A stretch of DNA of 64,000 nt from Zingiber officinale (lineage: Eukaryota > Streptophyta > Magnoliopsida > Zingiberales > Zingiberaceae): assembly GCF_018446385.1 (NCBI RefSeq), contig NC_056005.1, positions 93,896,984-93,960,983 on the forward strand, read 5' to 3'. Under the pieces are notes generated by a model. That model was not told the DNA's origin. It made no database searches and saw nothing but the letters and a program-made list of their open reading frames with translations. A program made the translations under genes and the position numbers. Below, piece after piece: positions 19,550 to 30,023 of this stretch; position 1 is the stretch's first letter, and each line of letters opens with the position of its first letter.

Positions 19550-21949
19550 GTGACCTGCATCCGACGGTTGAGCCCTATCGGGCCCGACCTTATAAAGCCT
19601 TCACCTTCTTCCTCCACCGCACCTTTGCCTTCGCGTGTCCCGCAGCCTTCTTCGGTGCTTCAGCATTCCGGCGACTCCGATTTTCCGTTTTCCGACGATT
19701 CCCCGCCTTCTTCCATCGATCCCCAGCTTCTTTGTAAGGTTCCTCCGCCTTTCTTCTCTGTTTCCCTTGTGTTTTTTGTCAAGTTCTTGTCTTCTGGTCG
19801 CTGTCCCCTTTATCATCTTATTCCTCCTGCTGTGTCCGACTTTGAACTCGTTCTTCCCTCACCATCCGCTCGGCCTCACAAACCGTCGAGCGGAGCTATC
19901 TGTTTTTTTCGCGACCAATTCACAGCCGGTCTGCGGTTTCCTCTCCACCCCTTCTTCATCGACGTTTGTAATTTCTTTGGTCTTCTGCTCGCCCAATTAG
20001 TTCCCAACACTTTTCGCCTTTTGTGTGGAGTGGTGGTATTGTTCAATATACAACGCATTCCTCTCCGTCCGGAAACTTTTTATTATTTTTATTATCCCAA
20101 GCAGTCCGAGCTGGGTACCTATCTATTCCAGGCTCGGCCCGGCCTAGTCTTCTTTGATAAACTTCTCTCCTCCAATAAACACTGGAAGGAGTATTACTTC
20201 TATCTTTGTCTCCCCGAGCGGGCTCCCTTTCAAACCAAATGGCAGGTCGGGCCGCCTACATCTCCTGAGCTAAAAAGATTTAAGACCCGACCAGATTATC
20301 TCCAGGTCGTGAACATGCTTGCCGGTCTGAAGCTCGATATCAACAAGCTTCTGCCTGAAGGCGTGCTGTACATATTCGGCCTGAGTTCGAGCCGAACTCC
20401 ACTCCCGAGCAGCTTCGGTAAGAATTTCCCTTGGGTATGTACTTTGAGTGCTAATTGATTTTCTTCTTTTTCCTTTGCAGCGAATATCGTCATGGAGTCC
20501 GTGATGCTCGGGATTTTGAAGAGAAAAGCGGAGGCGCTTGAGGCGACAGTCGCCAAGGAGATGGAGCAACTGGGCATTGCTCCGGTCGGCCCTCACGAGG
20601 ACGAGAGTGAAGAGCAAGCAGGCCAGTCGGCCGCTCAGGCTTCACCAATGGATGCCGCTGGCGGTGCATCTAGCAAAGAACCGGTCGTTCGGGAGGAAAG
20701 CTCCGATCCGGAGGACAAACTCCCGCTCGACAGGAAAAGACGACGAGTTGAGAAGCCCCTCCGTTCGGCAACCTCCGCAGTGCAAGCATCCAAGCGGACG
20801 GGCACCGCCTCTCTACGCGGCAAAGAACCATCGGTCGAGGCGCTCTCCTCCGACCGGACTCCCTCTCAGCTGGATGCGCAAGCGACCCCCTCGAAGCAGT
20901 GTCGGTTGCCTCCCTTCCTCCTGCACCACGGCGAGTCCTCCGCTCGGGCATTTTGTCCACGTTGTCCAGCTCGACCTCTGATCCTTTGGCTTCCGCTCAG
21001 ACGACTCCGGGCCAGTGCCACACTATTAGGGCCACCTTGCACCTCCCTACTGAGGCGTTCATGGCCAAGTCCGATCGGCCGATGACCCCCGACCATATGA
21101 TCACTATGAAGGGGCCTCTCGCTGAGATGTGGGCGGACGCTCGGGCCCGTGTGGCCATGATACCACTCGACAAGCTGGCTGATAGCCACATGCAGCTGTC
21201 CACAGGGGTAAGCTCTATTTCCTCTTCTTTATATAACCTTACCGATCGGCTTTTTAATCTTACTATGTACATCAGCGATGGGTGAAAGAGATTGCTGTCT
21301 CCAACCGACTGGTCATGGTGGATGAAGAGCTGAAGAGGCTAAAGAGTTTGGGCGGCCCGTCCTCCCAGGGCCCCTCATATGTCGAGCTGCAGAAAGAGCT
21401 CAAGAGGACCAAAGATTTGTTGGAGGCCGAGCGAAAGAAGACAGCCAACCAGGCCTATACGCTGGCCGACTTGAAAAACAGGTCAAAACTCTTGACCGGA
21501 AAATAAGCCTGGCCACCGATCGGAAGAAGCAAGCTATTGCCGATCTGGATAAGAAAAACGTTGAGGCGCGAGCCCTGGAGCAACGAGTTAAGGAGTTGAA
21601 GGAGCAGCTGGACGGCGAGAAGGCGGGCCGCTCGGGGGAGGCAACCAAACACAAGGACGAACTGAAGACCCTGCAGGAGGCTCTTGAAGCTTCTCGAGCT
21701 GCCTTCAAAGAGTATCAAGAGGCTGAGCCAGGTCGAGTCACAGCCCTGAAACTGCAGCACACCCGCTCAAACGAATTTTCTGAGAAAGTCTGCGAGCAGA
21801 TGTATACTGCCTTTGAGTTGGCCATTGCAGCCACGACGGACTATATGAAGTCCAAGGGCCAGCTTCCCGACTCCGCTGTCATCCCGGCCGAAGACTACGC
21901 GACGCTCCTTTCTTCCATCTCGAAGCACGTTTATAATTTCCTTGAATGA
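19550..21949 (+). pseudogene. Antisense ORF of element D (Transposase_28-like, 'putative gypsy type')
   Basis: Coding-looking segments run on the plus strand, opposite to gag-pol. The first (19550-20458, 302 residues) holds a region like RFPLHPFFIDVCNFFGL...LFNIQRIPL...YYFYYPKQ...LPERAPF. That is the conserved core of the plant family long annotated as 'putative gypsy type transposon' (Pfam Transposase_28, from memory). Later segments are acidic/basic low-complexity and then a long coiled coil rich in Lys/Glu/Leu (about 21280-21900). Some gaps between segments have GT...AG borders, as if spliced. The function of this cargo protein is unknown. Decayed or spliced, so treated as a fossil. Confidence 0.7.
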
Positions 21950-22309
21950 AGTGTTTTTTGTAATCACTCCGACAGACTCTAATGGCCAGAATTTTAATGA
22001 AAATATGTCGTCCTTTTGTTAGATTACTCTTTTTTCGTCAATACCAGTGTCTTCCGATCGGAGCGCGAACTACTATCGTTCGCGTCCCCCACCGACTCGT
22101 TAATCGTCTCTCGTCTTGCCTTCCTTGCTTTCAAAATGAAGTTTTTACGAAGTATTTTCTGTAACTGGGTCGCTTGTCTGAACACATCCATCTCTTTAAA
22201 TGGAATTCCCGTTGGATGTTCGCGAAGTACCTTTTGTAACTTGACCTTTTGTAACTTGGCCAATCGACCGCTCGACTCACAGGTCGACCTTTTTATTATC
22301 TTCTTCCGG

Positions 22310-23634
22310 CCGGAGGGTTTATAGTCGCTGGTTCGACTCTAAGATTTAACGTCGCTGCTCGATGGTCTTCAGGTCGGAGGATTTAAAGTCACCGGTTCGA
22401 CTCTAAGATTTAACGTCGTTGTTCGACGGTCTTCCGGCTGGAAGGTTTATAGTCGCCGGTTCGACTCTAAGATTTAACGTCGCTGCTCGACGGTCTTTCG
22501 GCCGGAAGGTTTATAGTTGCCGGTTTGACTCTAAGATTTAACGTTGCTGCTCGACGGTCTTCCGGCCGGAAGGTTTATAGTCGCTGGTTCGACTCTAAGA
22601 TTTAACGTCGCTGCTCGACGGTCTTCCGGCCGGAAGGTTTATAGTCGCCGGTTCGACTCTAAGATTTAACGTCGCTGCTCGACGGTCTTCAGACCGGTCC
22701 GACTCTAAGATTTAACGTCGCTGCTCGACGGTCTTCAGGCCGGAGGATTTATAGTCGCCGGTCCGACTCTAAGGATTAACGTCGCTGCTCGATGGTCTTC
22801 AGGCCGGAAGGTTTATAGTCGCCGGTTCGACTCTAAGATTTAACGTTTCTGCTCGACGGTCTTCAGGTGGGAGGGTTTATAGTCGCCGGTTCAACTTTAA
22901 GATTTAACGTCGCTGCTCGACGGTCTTCAGACCGGAGGGTTTATAGTCACCGGTCCGACTCTAAGATTTAACGTCGCTGCTCGACGGTCTTCAGGCCAGA
23001 AGGTTTATAGTCGCTGGTTCGACTCTAAGATTTAACGTTGCTGCTCGACGGTGTTCAGGCCGGAGAGTTTATAGTTGCCGGTTCGACTCTAAGATTTAAC
23101 GTCGCTGCTCGATGGTCTTCAGGCCGGAGGGTTTATAGTCGCCGGTTCGACTCTAAGATTTAACGTCGCTGCTCGACGGTCTTCAGGCCGGAGGGTTTAT
23201 AGTTGCCGGTCTGACTCTACGATTTAACGTTGCTGCTCGACGGTCTTCAGGCCGGAAGGTTTATAGTCGCCGGTTCGACTCTAAGATTTAACGTCGCTGC
23301 TCGACGGTCTTCAAGCCGGAGGATTTATAGTCGCCGGTTCGACTCTAAGATTTAACGTCGCTGCTCGACGGTCTTCAGGCCGGAGGGTTTATAGTCGCCG
23401 GTTTGATTCTAAGATTTAACGTCGCTGCTTGACGGTCTTCCGACCGGAGGGTTTATAGTCGCTGGTTTGACTCTAAGATTTAACGTTGCTGCTCGACGGT
23501 CTTCAGGCCGGAGGGTTTATAATCGTCGATTCGACTCTAAGATTTAACGTCGCTGCTCGACGGTCTTCAGGCCGGAGGGTTTATAGTCGCCGGTTGGACT
23601 CTAAGATTTAACGTCGCTGCTCGACGGTCTTCAA
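22310..23634. repeat. 64-bp tandem array in element D
   Basis: About 20 head-to-tail copies of a 64-bp unit containing TTTATAGTCGCCGGTTCGAC, CTAAGATTTAACGTCGCTGC and TCGACGGTCTTCAGGCCGGA. Period checked between 23132, 23196 and 23260. Copies differ at a few positions each. Lies between the pol end and the antisense ORF, the hypervariable region of Tat elements that is known to seed satellites. Confidence 0.93.
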
Positions 23635-23639
23635 CAATG

Positions 23640-23970
23640 AGCTTTTAGCTCGGATAATATACGCCCGGCCGAACGACACGGGGTCTTCGCCATCGAGCCT
23701 ATGGCTCGGATAATTTACGATCAGCCGAACGACACGGGGTCGTTGGCATCGAGCCTGTGGCTCGGATAATATACGCCCGGCCGAACAGCACGGGGTCTTC
23801 GCCATCGAGCCTGTGTCTTGGATAACATACGCCTGGCCGAGCGGCACGGGGTCTTCGGCATCGAGCCTGTGGCTCGGATAATATACACCTGGCCGAACGG
23901 CACGGAGTCTTCGCCATCGAGCCTATGGCTCGGATAACATACGCCCGACCGAGCGGCACGGGGTCTTCGC
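23640..23970. repeat. 56-bp tandem array in element D
   Basis: About six copies of a 56-bp unit with CACGGGGTCTTCGCCATCGA and GGCTCGGATAATATACGCCC. Period checked from 23677 to 23733 to 23789. A second, unrelated array directly beside the 64-bp array. The minus-strand frames that cross it are only translations of the repeat. Confidence 0.9.
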
Positions 23971-24120
23971 CACGCCTTCATGCAGCTACCCGCTTGGTGC
24001 ACAATGCTCATGTCTTTGCTTTGTTCTTATAACTTTCGTTCCTACAACCAAATGATACATCCGAACGGAATATTCATGAAATATATTACATCGCCGAACC
24101 TTTCATCCGGCCCGATAGGG

Positions 24121-24942
24121 CTAGAGGTGGTTTGCGCTCCATGGTCTCTCTAGCCGCCGTCCATTCTCATCCTCCAGGTAGTAGGCTCCCGATCGGAGCT
24201 TCTCGATGACTTTGAAGGGTCCTGCCCAGGGAGCCTCCAGCTTGCCTACCTCCCCGACCGGCTTCACTCGACTCGCGGCACTTTTCGAGCGGACTTGGCT
24301 TCGGCTCGGACCATCTCCACATAGCATCTTCGAGTTGTCAATTGGTCTCCCCGCACCTCCCCTACTTGATCTTCCACCGGGAACTTGATCTTCTGGCAGA
24401 AGGTAGAGACGACCGTCCGGAACTCGTTGAGAGCCGGTCGCCCCAAGATAACGTTCTACGCAGAAGGAGCATCAACCACGATGAAGCTAGTGGTCCTTGT
24501 CCTTATGAGCGGCTCCTCTCCAACGAGATAGCCAGCCGGACCTGGCCGACTGGCAAGACTTCGTTCCTAGTGAACCCGTAGAGGGGGATTGTCATTGGCA
24601 GTAGTTCAGCTCTGTCGATTTGCAGTTGGTCGAAGGCCTTCTTGAATATTATATTGACCGAACTGCCTGTGTCAATGAAAATGCGGTGAATAGTATAGTT
24701 AGCTATTACCGCTCGAATGATCAGGGCGTCATCGTGTGGGACTTCGACCCCCTTGAGGTTCCTAGGCCCGAAGCTGATCTCGGGTCCACTCGCCCTTTCC
24801 TGGCTGCAGCCGACCGCATATATCCTCAGCTGCCTTGTGTGTGTCTTTCTGGCTCTATTGGAGTCTCCTCCGGTCGGGCCTCCGGCAATGATGTTGATCT
24901 CGCCTCGGGATGTGTTGCCCTTATTCTCCTCCTCCCGAGCGG
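24121..24942 (-). pseudogene. Pol remnants of element D (protease-side and integrase C-terminal end)
   Basis: At 24327-24121 the minus strand reads APWAGPFKVIEKLRSGAYYL...RPWSANHL, the conserved C-terminal tail of plant gypsy integrases. At 24446-24264 it reads GRPALNEFRTVVSTFCQKIK, the segment that follows the aspartic protease (the ILGRPxLN motif region). The intervening pol domains are not seen. Fossil. Confidence 0.75.
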
Positions 24943-24960
24943 ATGGTCGAGATCGTTCAT

Positions 24961-25148
24961 AAAGGTAGATCCGCTACTTTAGCGGCCCCCTAGTGCCGGC
25001 CCCATGGATATGGAGGGAGGTTCATGCAAGTACACAGGCCATAGGCGCATGGCGAGGTAAATCCCAGGTCGTCAGTTCCTGAGAATCGACCCCTGGCCAT
25101 TACGCCAGAGATACCATGCGCCCACCATCTGCGCTACGCCCTGGGGGC
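24961..25148 (-). mobile_element. tRNA-derived SINE inside element D
   Basis: A 188-bp insert flanked by an 18-bp target duplication with two mismatches: ATGGTCGAGATCGTTCAT at 24943-24960 and ATGGTCGAGGTCATTCAT at 25149-25166. Read on the minus strand it begins GCCCCCAGGGCGTAGCGCAG. This contains an A-box-like TAGCGCAGATGGTGGGC, followed about 35 nt later by a B-box GGTCGATTCTC, the two internal RNA polymerase III promoter boxes of a tRNA-type head. The end is a short T-run (CTACCTTT). No coding capacity. It needs LINE machinery in trans. The head resembles plant Au-type SINEs in layout; family not certain. Confidence 0.82.
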
Positions 25149-25166
25149 ATGGTCGAGGTCATTCAT

Positions 25167-26244
25167 GCGATGCCTGATGGTGGGCTCCGGTTTGCTGACG
25201 ATGTTGCCGCTCGAGGGATCTCCTTTCTATTCTTTGAACGTGGCTCCGTTGTCGATGTCGCCGGTCTGGTGAAGGTGATCGGCGGCGGTAGCTCCTTGGC
25301 GCAGGATGAGTGATGGGGGGGTGTTGTGAGTAGCCGACTGATGGAGTGAACAGAACATCGGGGGTCCATACCTTCCCCTTGGGCTTGGCCGATCGACCGC
25401 GACTTGCTGGACGACGTGTGGTCGAGTGTGCTGATGAGGACGGGCGGCTTCGGCTCTCGGTCCTCTGGGGGGCTGGTGACTGACGGGCTGCTTCCGCTCG
25501 GCGTAAGCTGGTTGGTCATTCAGGGCTTCCTTTTTTCTCGCCGTCTGGGCTTCCTCCACATTGATGTACTCGTTGGCCTTATGCAGCATGTGGTCGTAGT
25601 CCCGGGGCGGCTTCTTGATGAGCAAGCGGAAGAAATCACCGTCCACGAGCCCTTACGTGAACGCGTTCCATTATTGTTTCCGAGGTGACCGTTGGAATGT
25701 CCATGACCACCTGGTTGAAGCGTTGGATGTAAGCTCGGAGTGACTCCCTCGAGCCTTGCTTGATGGCGAACAGATTGACGCTGGTATTCTGGTGGCGCCT
25801 GCTGCTTGCAAAATGATGGAGGAACGCCGTTCGAAATTCTTTGAAACTCGTGATAGATCCGTCCGGCAGCCTCCGGAACCACTGATGCGCCGATCTCGAA
25901 AGGGTTGTGAGGAACACTCGACACTTCACACCATCTGTGTATTGATGCAGAGTGGCAGTACTGTCGAACTTACCCAGATGGTCATCTGGGTCGGTTGTCC
26001 CGTTGTATTCCCCGATCGCAGGGGGCACATAATGTCTCGACAGTGGATCACGCAGGATGGCATCTGAGAACTGCCGGTTGATCCGCTCGGGTGACGCGTC
26101 CGTTCGGGGCGCTTTTCCTTTTCTGACTTCCCGGACGGGTGCTTCGTCTGATGAAGATCCTTTGTCCTGATTAGCCTGCGCGACCTCCGAGTGCGTCTGG
26201 AACAAAGCCCGGTGAAAAGGTATCGGGGCGGGCGGCGCCCCCAT
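25167..26244 (-). pseudogene. gag of element D
   Basis: Minus-strand gypsy gag. The region near 26040-25640 reads FSDAILRDPLSRHYVPPAIG...YNGTTDPDDHLGKF...LTTLSRSAHQWFRRLP...FLHHFASSRRHQNTSVNLFAIKQG...YIQRFNQ, a clear Ty3/gypsy retrotransposon gag domain. The downstream part toward 25230 is basic and proline-rich. Broken, a small number of breaks. The SINE sits at its downstream border. Confidence 0.85.
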
Positions 26245-26511
26245 CTGGGTGTCGGTCGGTCCCTTATTTTGCCCCCATATTGAGAGCTGCTCCGGCCGCT
26301 CTTCGGGTGTCGCTCGGTCCCCTGACGCTGATGTCGCCTGCTGCGCTGCCCGCTCAGCCTGAGCTTTCTACTACTGCTCCACGATTTTTGCTGCTCGCGC
26401 TTGGATGAGCGCGTCGAGTTCTTCTGGGGAGAGCGTCACTGTGAGTTGGAGTCCATCTTCTTCCATCGTCTCCGCTCGGATTCAGGTGCGTTCCCACAGA
26501 CGGCGCCAATT

Positions 26512-27352
26512 TGATCCTGTCCGAGTGCTGAGTCGACGGACGTTGGAGACGTGGCACTCTCCGCTGTCTCCGACTGTTGGTGTAGATCTCCGGCGAACCT
26601 GCAAAGAAGCCGAGCCGGGAGGGGGTTTGCCGGCGACGGCCCTCCGACGCTCAAGTCAGGCAACGAGAAATGTGAGAGGCAGCGTAACTGTGGCTACAGT
26701 GAGAATTGCCCATACCTTCGTCGACGTCTGGAGGTCCTTATATAGGAACCCAGGAAGGCGCGGGCACGCTTCTCGATGCGTGCACGCTTCCCCAAATATA
26801 CCTTAACGAGCCCATGTCAGAAAAGTATCTCTGACGTCATTCCGGAATCGTCCGAGCATATCCTGGATGTGACGGTGGAAGCTTTCGCTGTATGATCCTG
26901 TGTACGGCTCGGCCGCCAACCCTGCTACCTGTCGGCGGCAGATGTCTCGAGGATGATGTTATCCCCTGTCTCCTTTGTCCTCTTGCGCCTCCTGTCTTTT
27001 CCAGGGCCGAGCGGTTCGGCCGCTCGGCAGGCATATCACTTCTGCCCCGGCTGTATGCTCAGATGAGATTGCTCCTACCTTTGTTGCCTTGTGCCCCGAC
27101 CGAACGGACATCCCGCTCGGCCTTGAAACATTTTTACCTTGAGAATCGGAAACCCGACCTCTAGTCGGGTTGTCTTTCCTTCGGCTCGGGCGATTCCCGG
27201 CCGGTCGACCTTCTCAGTCCGGTCGCTCGGGTGGCCGGTCGGCCCTCTCAGTCCGGTCGGTCAGGTCTCAGGGTTGAATCTCTTGACCTTTGACCTCCAC
27301 GTGTCGTTGACCTTTCGCCAACGAGGGTCCCCCGTCCTTACCATCGGATCAA
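26512..27352 (-). repeat. 5' LTR of element D
   Basis: 841 bp, TGATCC...GGATCA, next to the primer binding site at 26508-26491. TATA box CTATATAAGG on the minus strand near 26737-26746. Differs from the 3' LTR by scattered substitutions and small indels. Confidence 0.88.
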
Positions 27353-28166
27353 GGATGAACACGGTAATTATTAAAGAAAAATTATGGAAGACATGTTTAA
27401 GATGATATGTATAATTTCAATTAAGCAATGAATACTTATTTAGTAATAATAAATTAAAATAAAATTTATTTAAATATAAATGATAATACAATAGAAGATA
27501 TAGTCTAATGATATAAAAGGATCCATATATCCAATTCTACCTAGTAGAATAAAGTTTAATTGTAATTGTTGTATTGGATTAGACTATTATAGTAAAAGGT
27601 GATTACGCTCACCTCAGATATCCCTTACAGTCCATCCTCATGTTACGTAAAGGCATGTAAATTACGAGATCAGCTTATAACTAACTGCCAAGTGACTAGA
27701 GGGTGGGAAGAGTTTTTTTTCCCCGAGGATATGTACCTATCGAGAATTAATCCCTTGCCTATTATACTTGTATTAGGTTAGAGTAGACCTCATTTATCAT
27801 AAAAATCATATGGAACATTATTTGTGGCAAAAGGTGATTCACTCACCCCAGCGCTACACCAATCCGTCCCTAGGTCAGCACAGAAGAGGTAAATCACGGA
27901 TGACTATTAGTCATTAGTGTAATAGTCAGAGCATGGGGGAAGACATGCCCAGGCATGCTGAGTTTTGACTCTATGACCTAATGTGACAATATCTCATGTC
28001 TCAATTATCGCACCATCTCGAAGGAACATATGGAACATTATTTATGATTTCAGAGCAGGTGGAAAGATGATATAGTTATTTAATTGTTATTGTTATATAT
28101 TTTCAAATTATCTATAATGAGTTTATAATCGGAGTCGATATGTTTGTTTTATGTTTTTAATTGATA
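27353..28166 (+). repeat. Dispersed repeat copy 1, right part
   Basis: No coding region. ATTTATTTAAATATAAATGATAATA near 27467-27490 recurs near 46608-46634. A block of about 130 bp at 27828-27960 (CCAATCCGTCCCTAGGTCAG and GACTATTAGTCATTAGTGTA) recurs inverted at 39195-39345. This is an old repeat shared between two places in the window; family unknown. Confidence 0.5.
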
Positions 28167-28171
28167 TTATA

Positions 28172-29039
28172 TGATCCGGTGCTAAGACGAGGGGGGCTCG
28201 CCCGGCTGGAGGCCGAACACCTGGCAGACGTTGGACTGGGCGGATTACCTTCCTGATCAGCAAGAGGAATAGCCGACCCGACATTTCGACAGCTCGGCCT
28301 GACGCTGAGTTTCCAACGCTCATAAGGCAAAGCGAGAAGAGATAAAGGCCAAGCGGTCATCCCGCTCGGCTAACAGTAGACCCGGCGTCAACCCTGCAGT
28401 TGAGGCTCACTCGCTCAACACGATGGGTGCTGACACCAAGTCACCGACCGAGCGAGCATTCTCCCGGACGATGTTATCCGACGTGGCCTCCGCTCGACCC
28501 GGGAAAGGCGCTAGCCGAGCGGTTCCTCCGCTCGACCCGGTAAAGGATAGAGGGAGCAGGTGGTGAGATCTTCTTGGAACCAGTGTCGCTGACAAGAGGC
28601 ATGGCCAGCGGCCTGGTCGGACAGAGAATTGTACGGTGGAAACTTCCATTGTCACGTCAGAGATATGCTCGTGCTCTTAAAGTAAGGTGTCAGACATGCT
28701 TTTTTGACACATCCATTCTACGTATGCTTTGAGGAGCGTGCACACCTCCGGGAGTGTGCACACACCTCTGGGGAGCCCTATATAAGGATCCCCAAACTTC
28801 GACAGAGGTATACTCACTTCATTACTGTAGCTACAGTTCTCGCTTTTTCTTTGTTCTACTTCTTTCTGCCGGAGATCTGACTTGAGCGTCGGAGGGCCAT
28901 CGTCGGGGAACCCCTTCCCGGCTCGGCACTGTGTTTGCAAGTTCACGACGGCAGAGGATTTACGTCTTTGAAGTCTTCGACTAGTCAGCAGGAGCGCCAC
29001 GCCTCCAGCGTCCATAGACTCAGCTCTTGGACAGGATCA
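28172..29039 (+). repeat. Solo LTR of a Tat-like gypsy element
   Basis: 868 bp, TGATCCGGTG...GGACAGGATCA, with target duplication TTATA at 28167-28171 and 29040-29044. No internal region, so it is the product of LTR-LTR recombination. It is related to the LTR of D (same ends, TATATAAGGATCCCC box near 28781-28795, TGTAGCTACAG motif near 28826) but differs strongly in its first half. It points toward the F-box gene about 1 kb downstream. Confidence 0.88.
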
Positions 29040-29044
29040 TTATA

Positions 29045-29954
29045 TATTTAATTTACTCTATAATTAATTAGCTGATCAATTTGATTTGATAAAATTTTTT
29101 TACTAGCTATCAGGATAAATTGAAAAATAATCATGATAAACAATTTATCAGTCCAATATTTTTAGATAATCATTTATTAAAAAAATTCATTCATCAATTT
29201 ATCAAATTGTTACTTGATTTTACACCATAGTCCTAAGCTATATCCTAGTAATGTTATCGAATTGGTTTTTGATATAGAAACATACGATAAAGACAAACAT
29301 GGTGGGACTCAAATGCCATCCAAATCGGTGGAGCTCTTAATCTTATCTAAAAGAATGTCATACTAATTTTTAAAAACACCATTAAATTTGGTGATATTTG
29401 CTCTTCTTCTTTTTTTGTTTTTTTAATAAAAATACAAAAACAATGGATGATGTTTTAATTAACATAATTGCTAGGACTAATGTGGGGGAATTTTGCTTGT
29501 TTATTTGCCAGGAAAGTAGGAAGGAAATAATAAATTGAAATAAATAGTTAAATTTTGTTAGAAATGGATATGTTATCAGGTATTAGAATAAATTGAAGAG
29601 TAGTATTCTGACATCTTTATTAAGAAAAATATATTTATTAATTTAATATGCGGTCGATAAATTGATATATGAAATAAAAGAAAAAAAATAGTTTATATCT
29701 TTTGTTTTTTTTCATGCTTATGACTGTAATTTTGGCTACAAATTTTATTATTTTTATTTTTTATATCCTTTTTTCCGAATAAACAACACAATGTTTTATC
29801 CTATCTTTTATCCATCTTCTTCTTCCCTCACAAGTAAACAAAAGCAGTGAAAGTTCGAAACTGCCCTCGCTGCTAGAAACGCTTCCGTCGTGTTCCTTTC
29901 GCGTGCCTTTCTTTCTTCCTCCTTCCTCCTTCCTCCTTCCTCCTTTCTTCTTCC
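29045..29954. other. Upstream region of the F-box/kelch gene
   Basis: A/T-rich up to about 29760, then pyrimidine-rich (CTTCTTTCTTCCTCCTTCC repeats, 29880-29955), as is usual for a plant core promoter and 5' leader. No TATA box that I would trust. Confidence 0.4.
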
Positions 29955-30023
29955 ATGAAGCCTGTGGCTGAAACAGAGCACCTCGATTCCTTCTCCATCG
30001 CCATCTCAAAGAAGGGCCATCTC

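Larger units (their letters stand above)
18312..27352 (-). mobile_element. Element D: Ty3/gypsy Tat-type element with antisense ORF and tandem arrays
   Basis: A 9.04-kb minus-strand element with target duplication AGGAT (18307-18311 and 27353-27357). LTRs start TGATCC and end GGATCA. The primer binding site reads TGGCGCCGTCTGTGGGAA on the minus strand (26508-26491), as in Tat/Athila-type gypsy elements. In element order it has gag, a protease-side segment, the C-terminal end of pol, two tandem arrays, an ORF on the opposite strand, a purine tract (GGGGGGAGGCATG, near 19203-19191) and the 3' LTR. Reverse transcriptase, RNase H and integrase core are not seen. An ORF antisense to gag-pol next to the 3' LTR, and tandem repeats in this region, are known for the Tat lineage (Grande/Retand/Ogre). 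Fossil, broken. LTRs moderately diverged. Confidence 0.88.

Noticed and set aside
20270-21272. Minus-strand ORFs under the antisense ORF of D
   Set aside because: Shadows of the plus-strand segments, which show the recognised conserved core and coiled coil.
22310-23970. Regular repeats that at first glance resemble a CRISPR array
   Set aside because: The whole 64-bp or 56-bp unit repeats, with no unique spacers, and it lies inside a plant retrotransposon.
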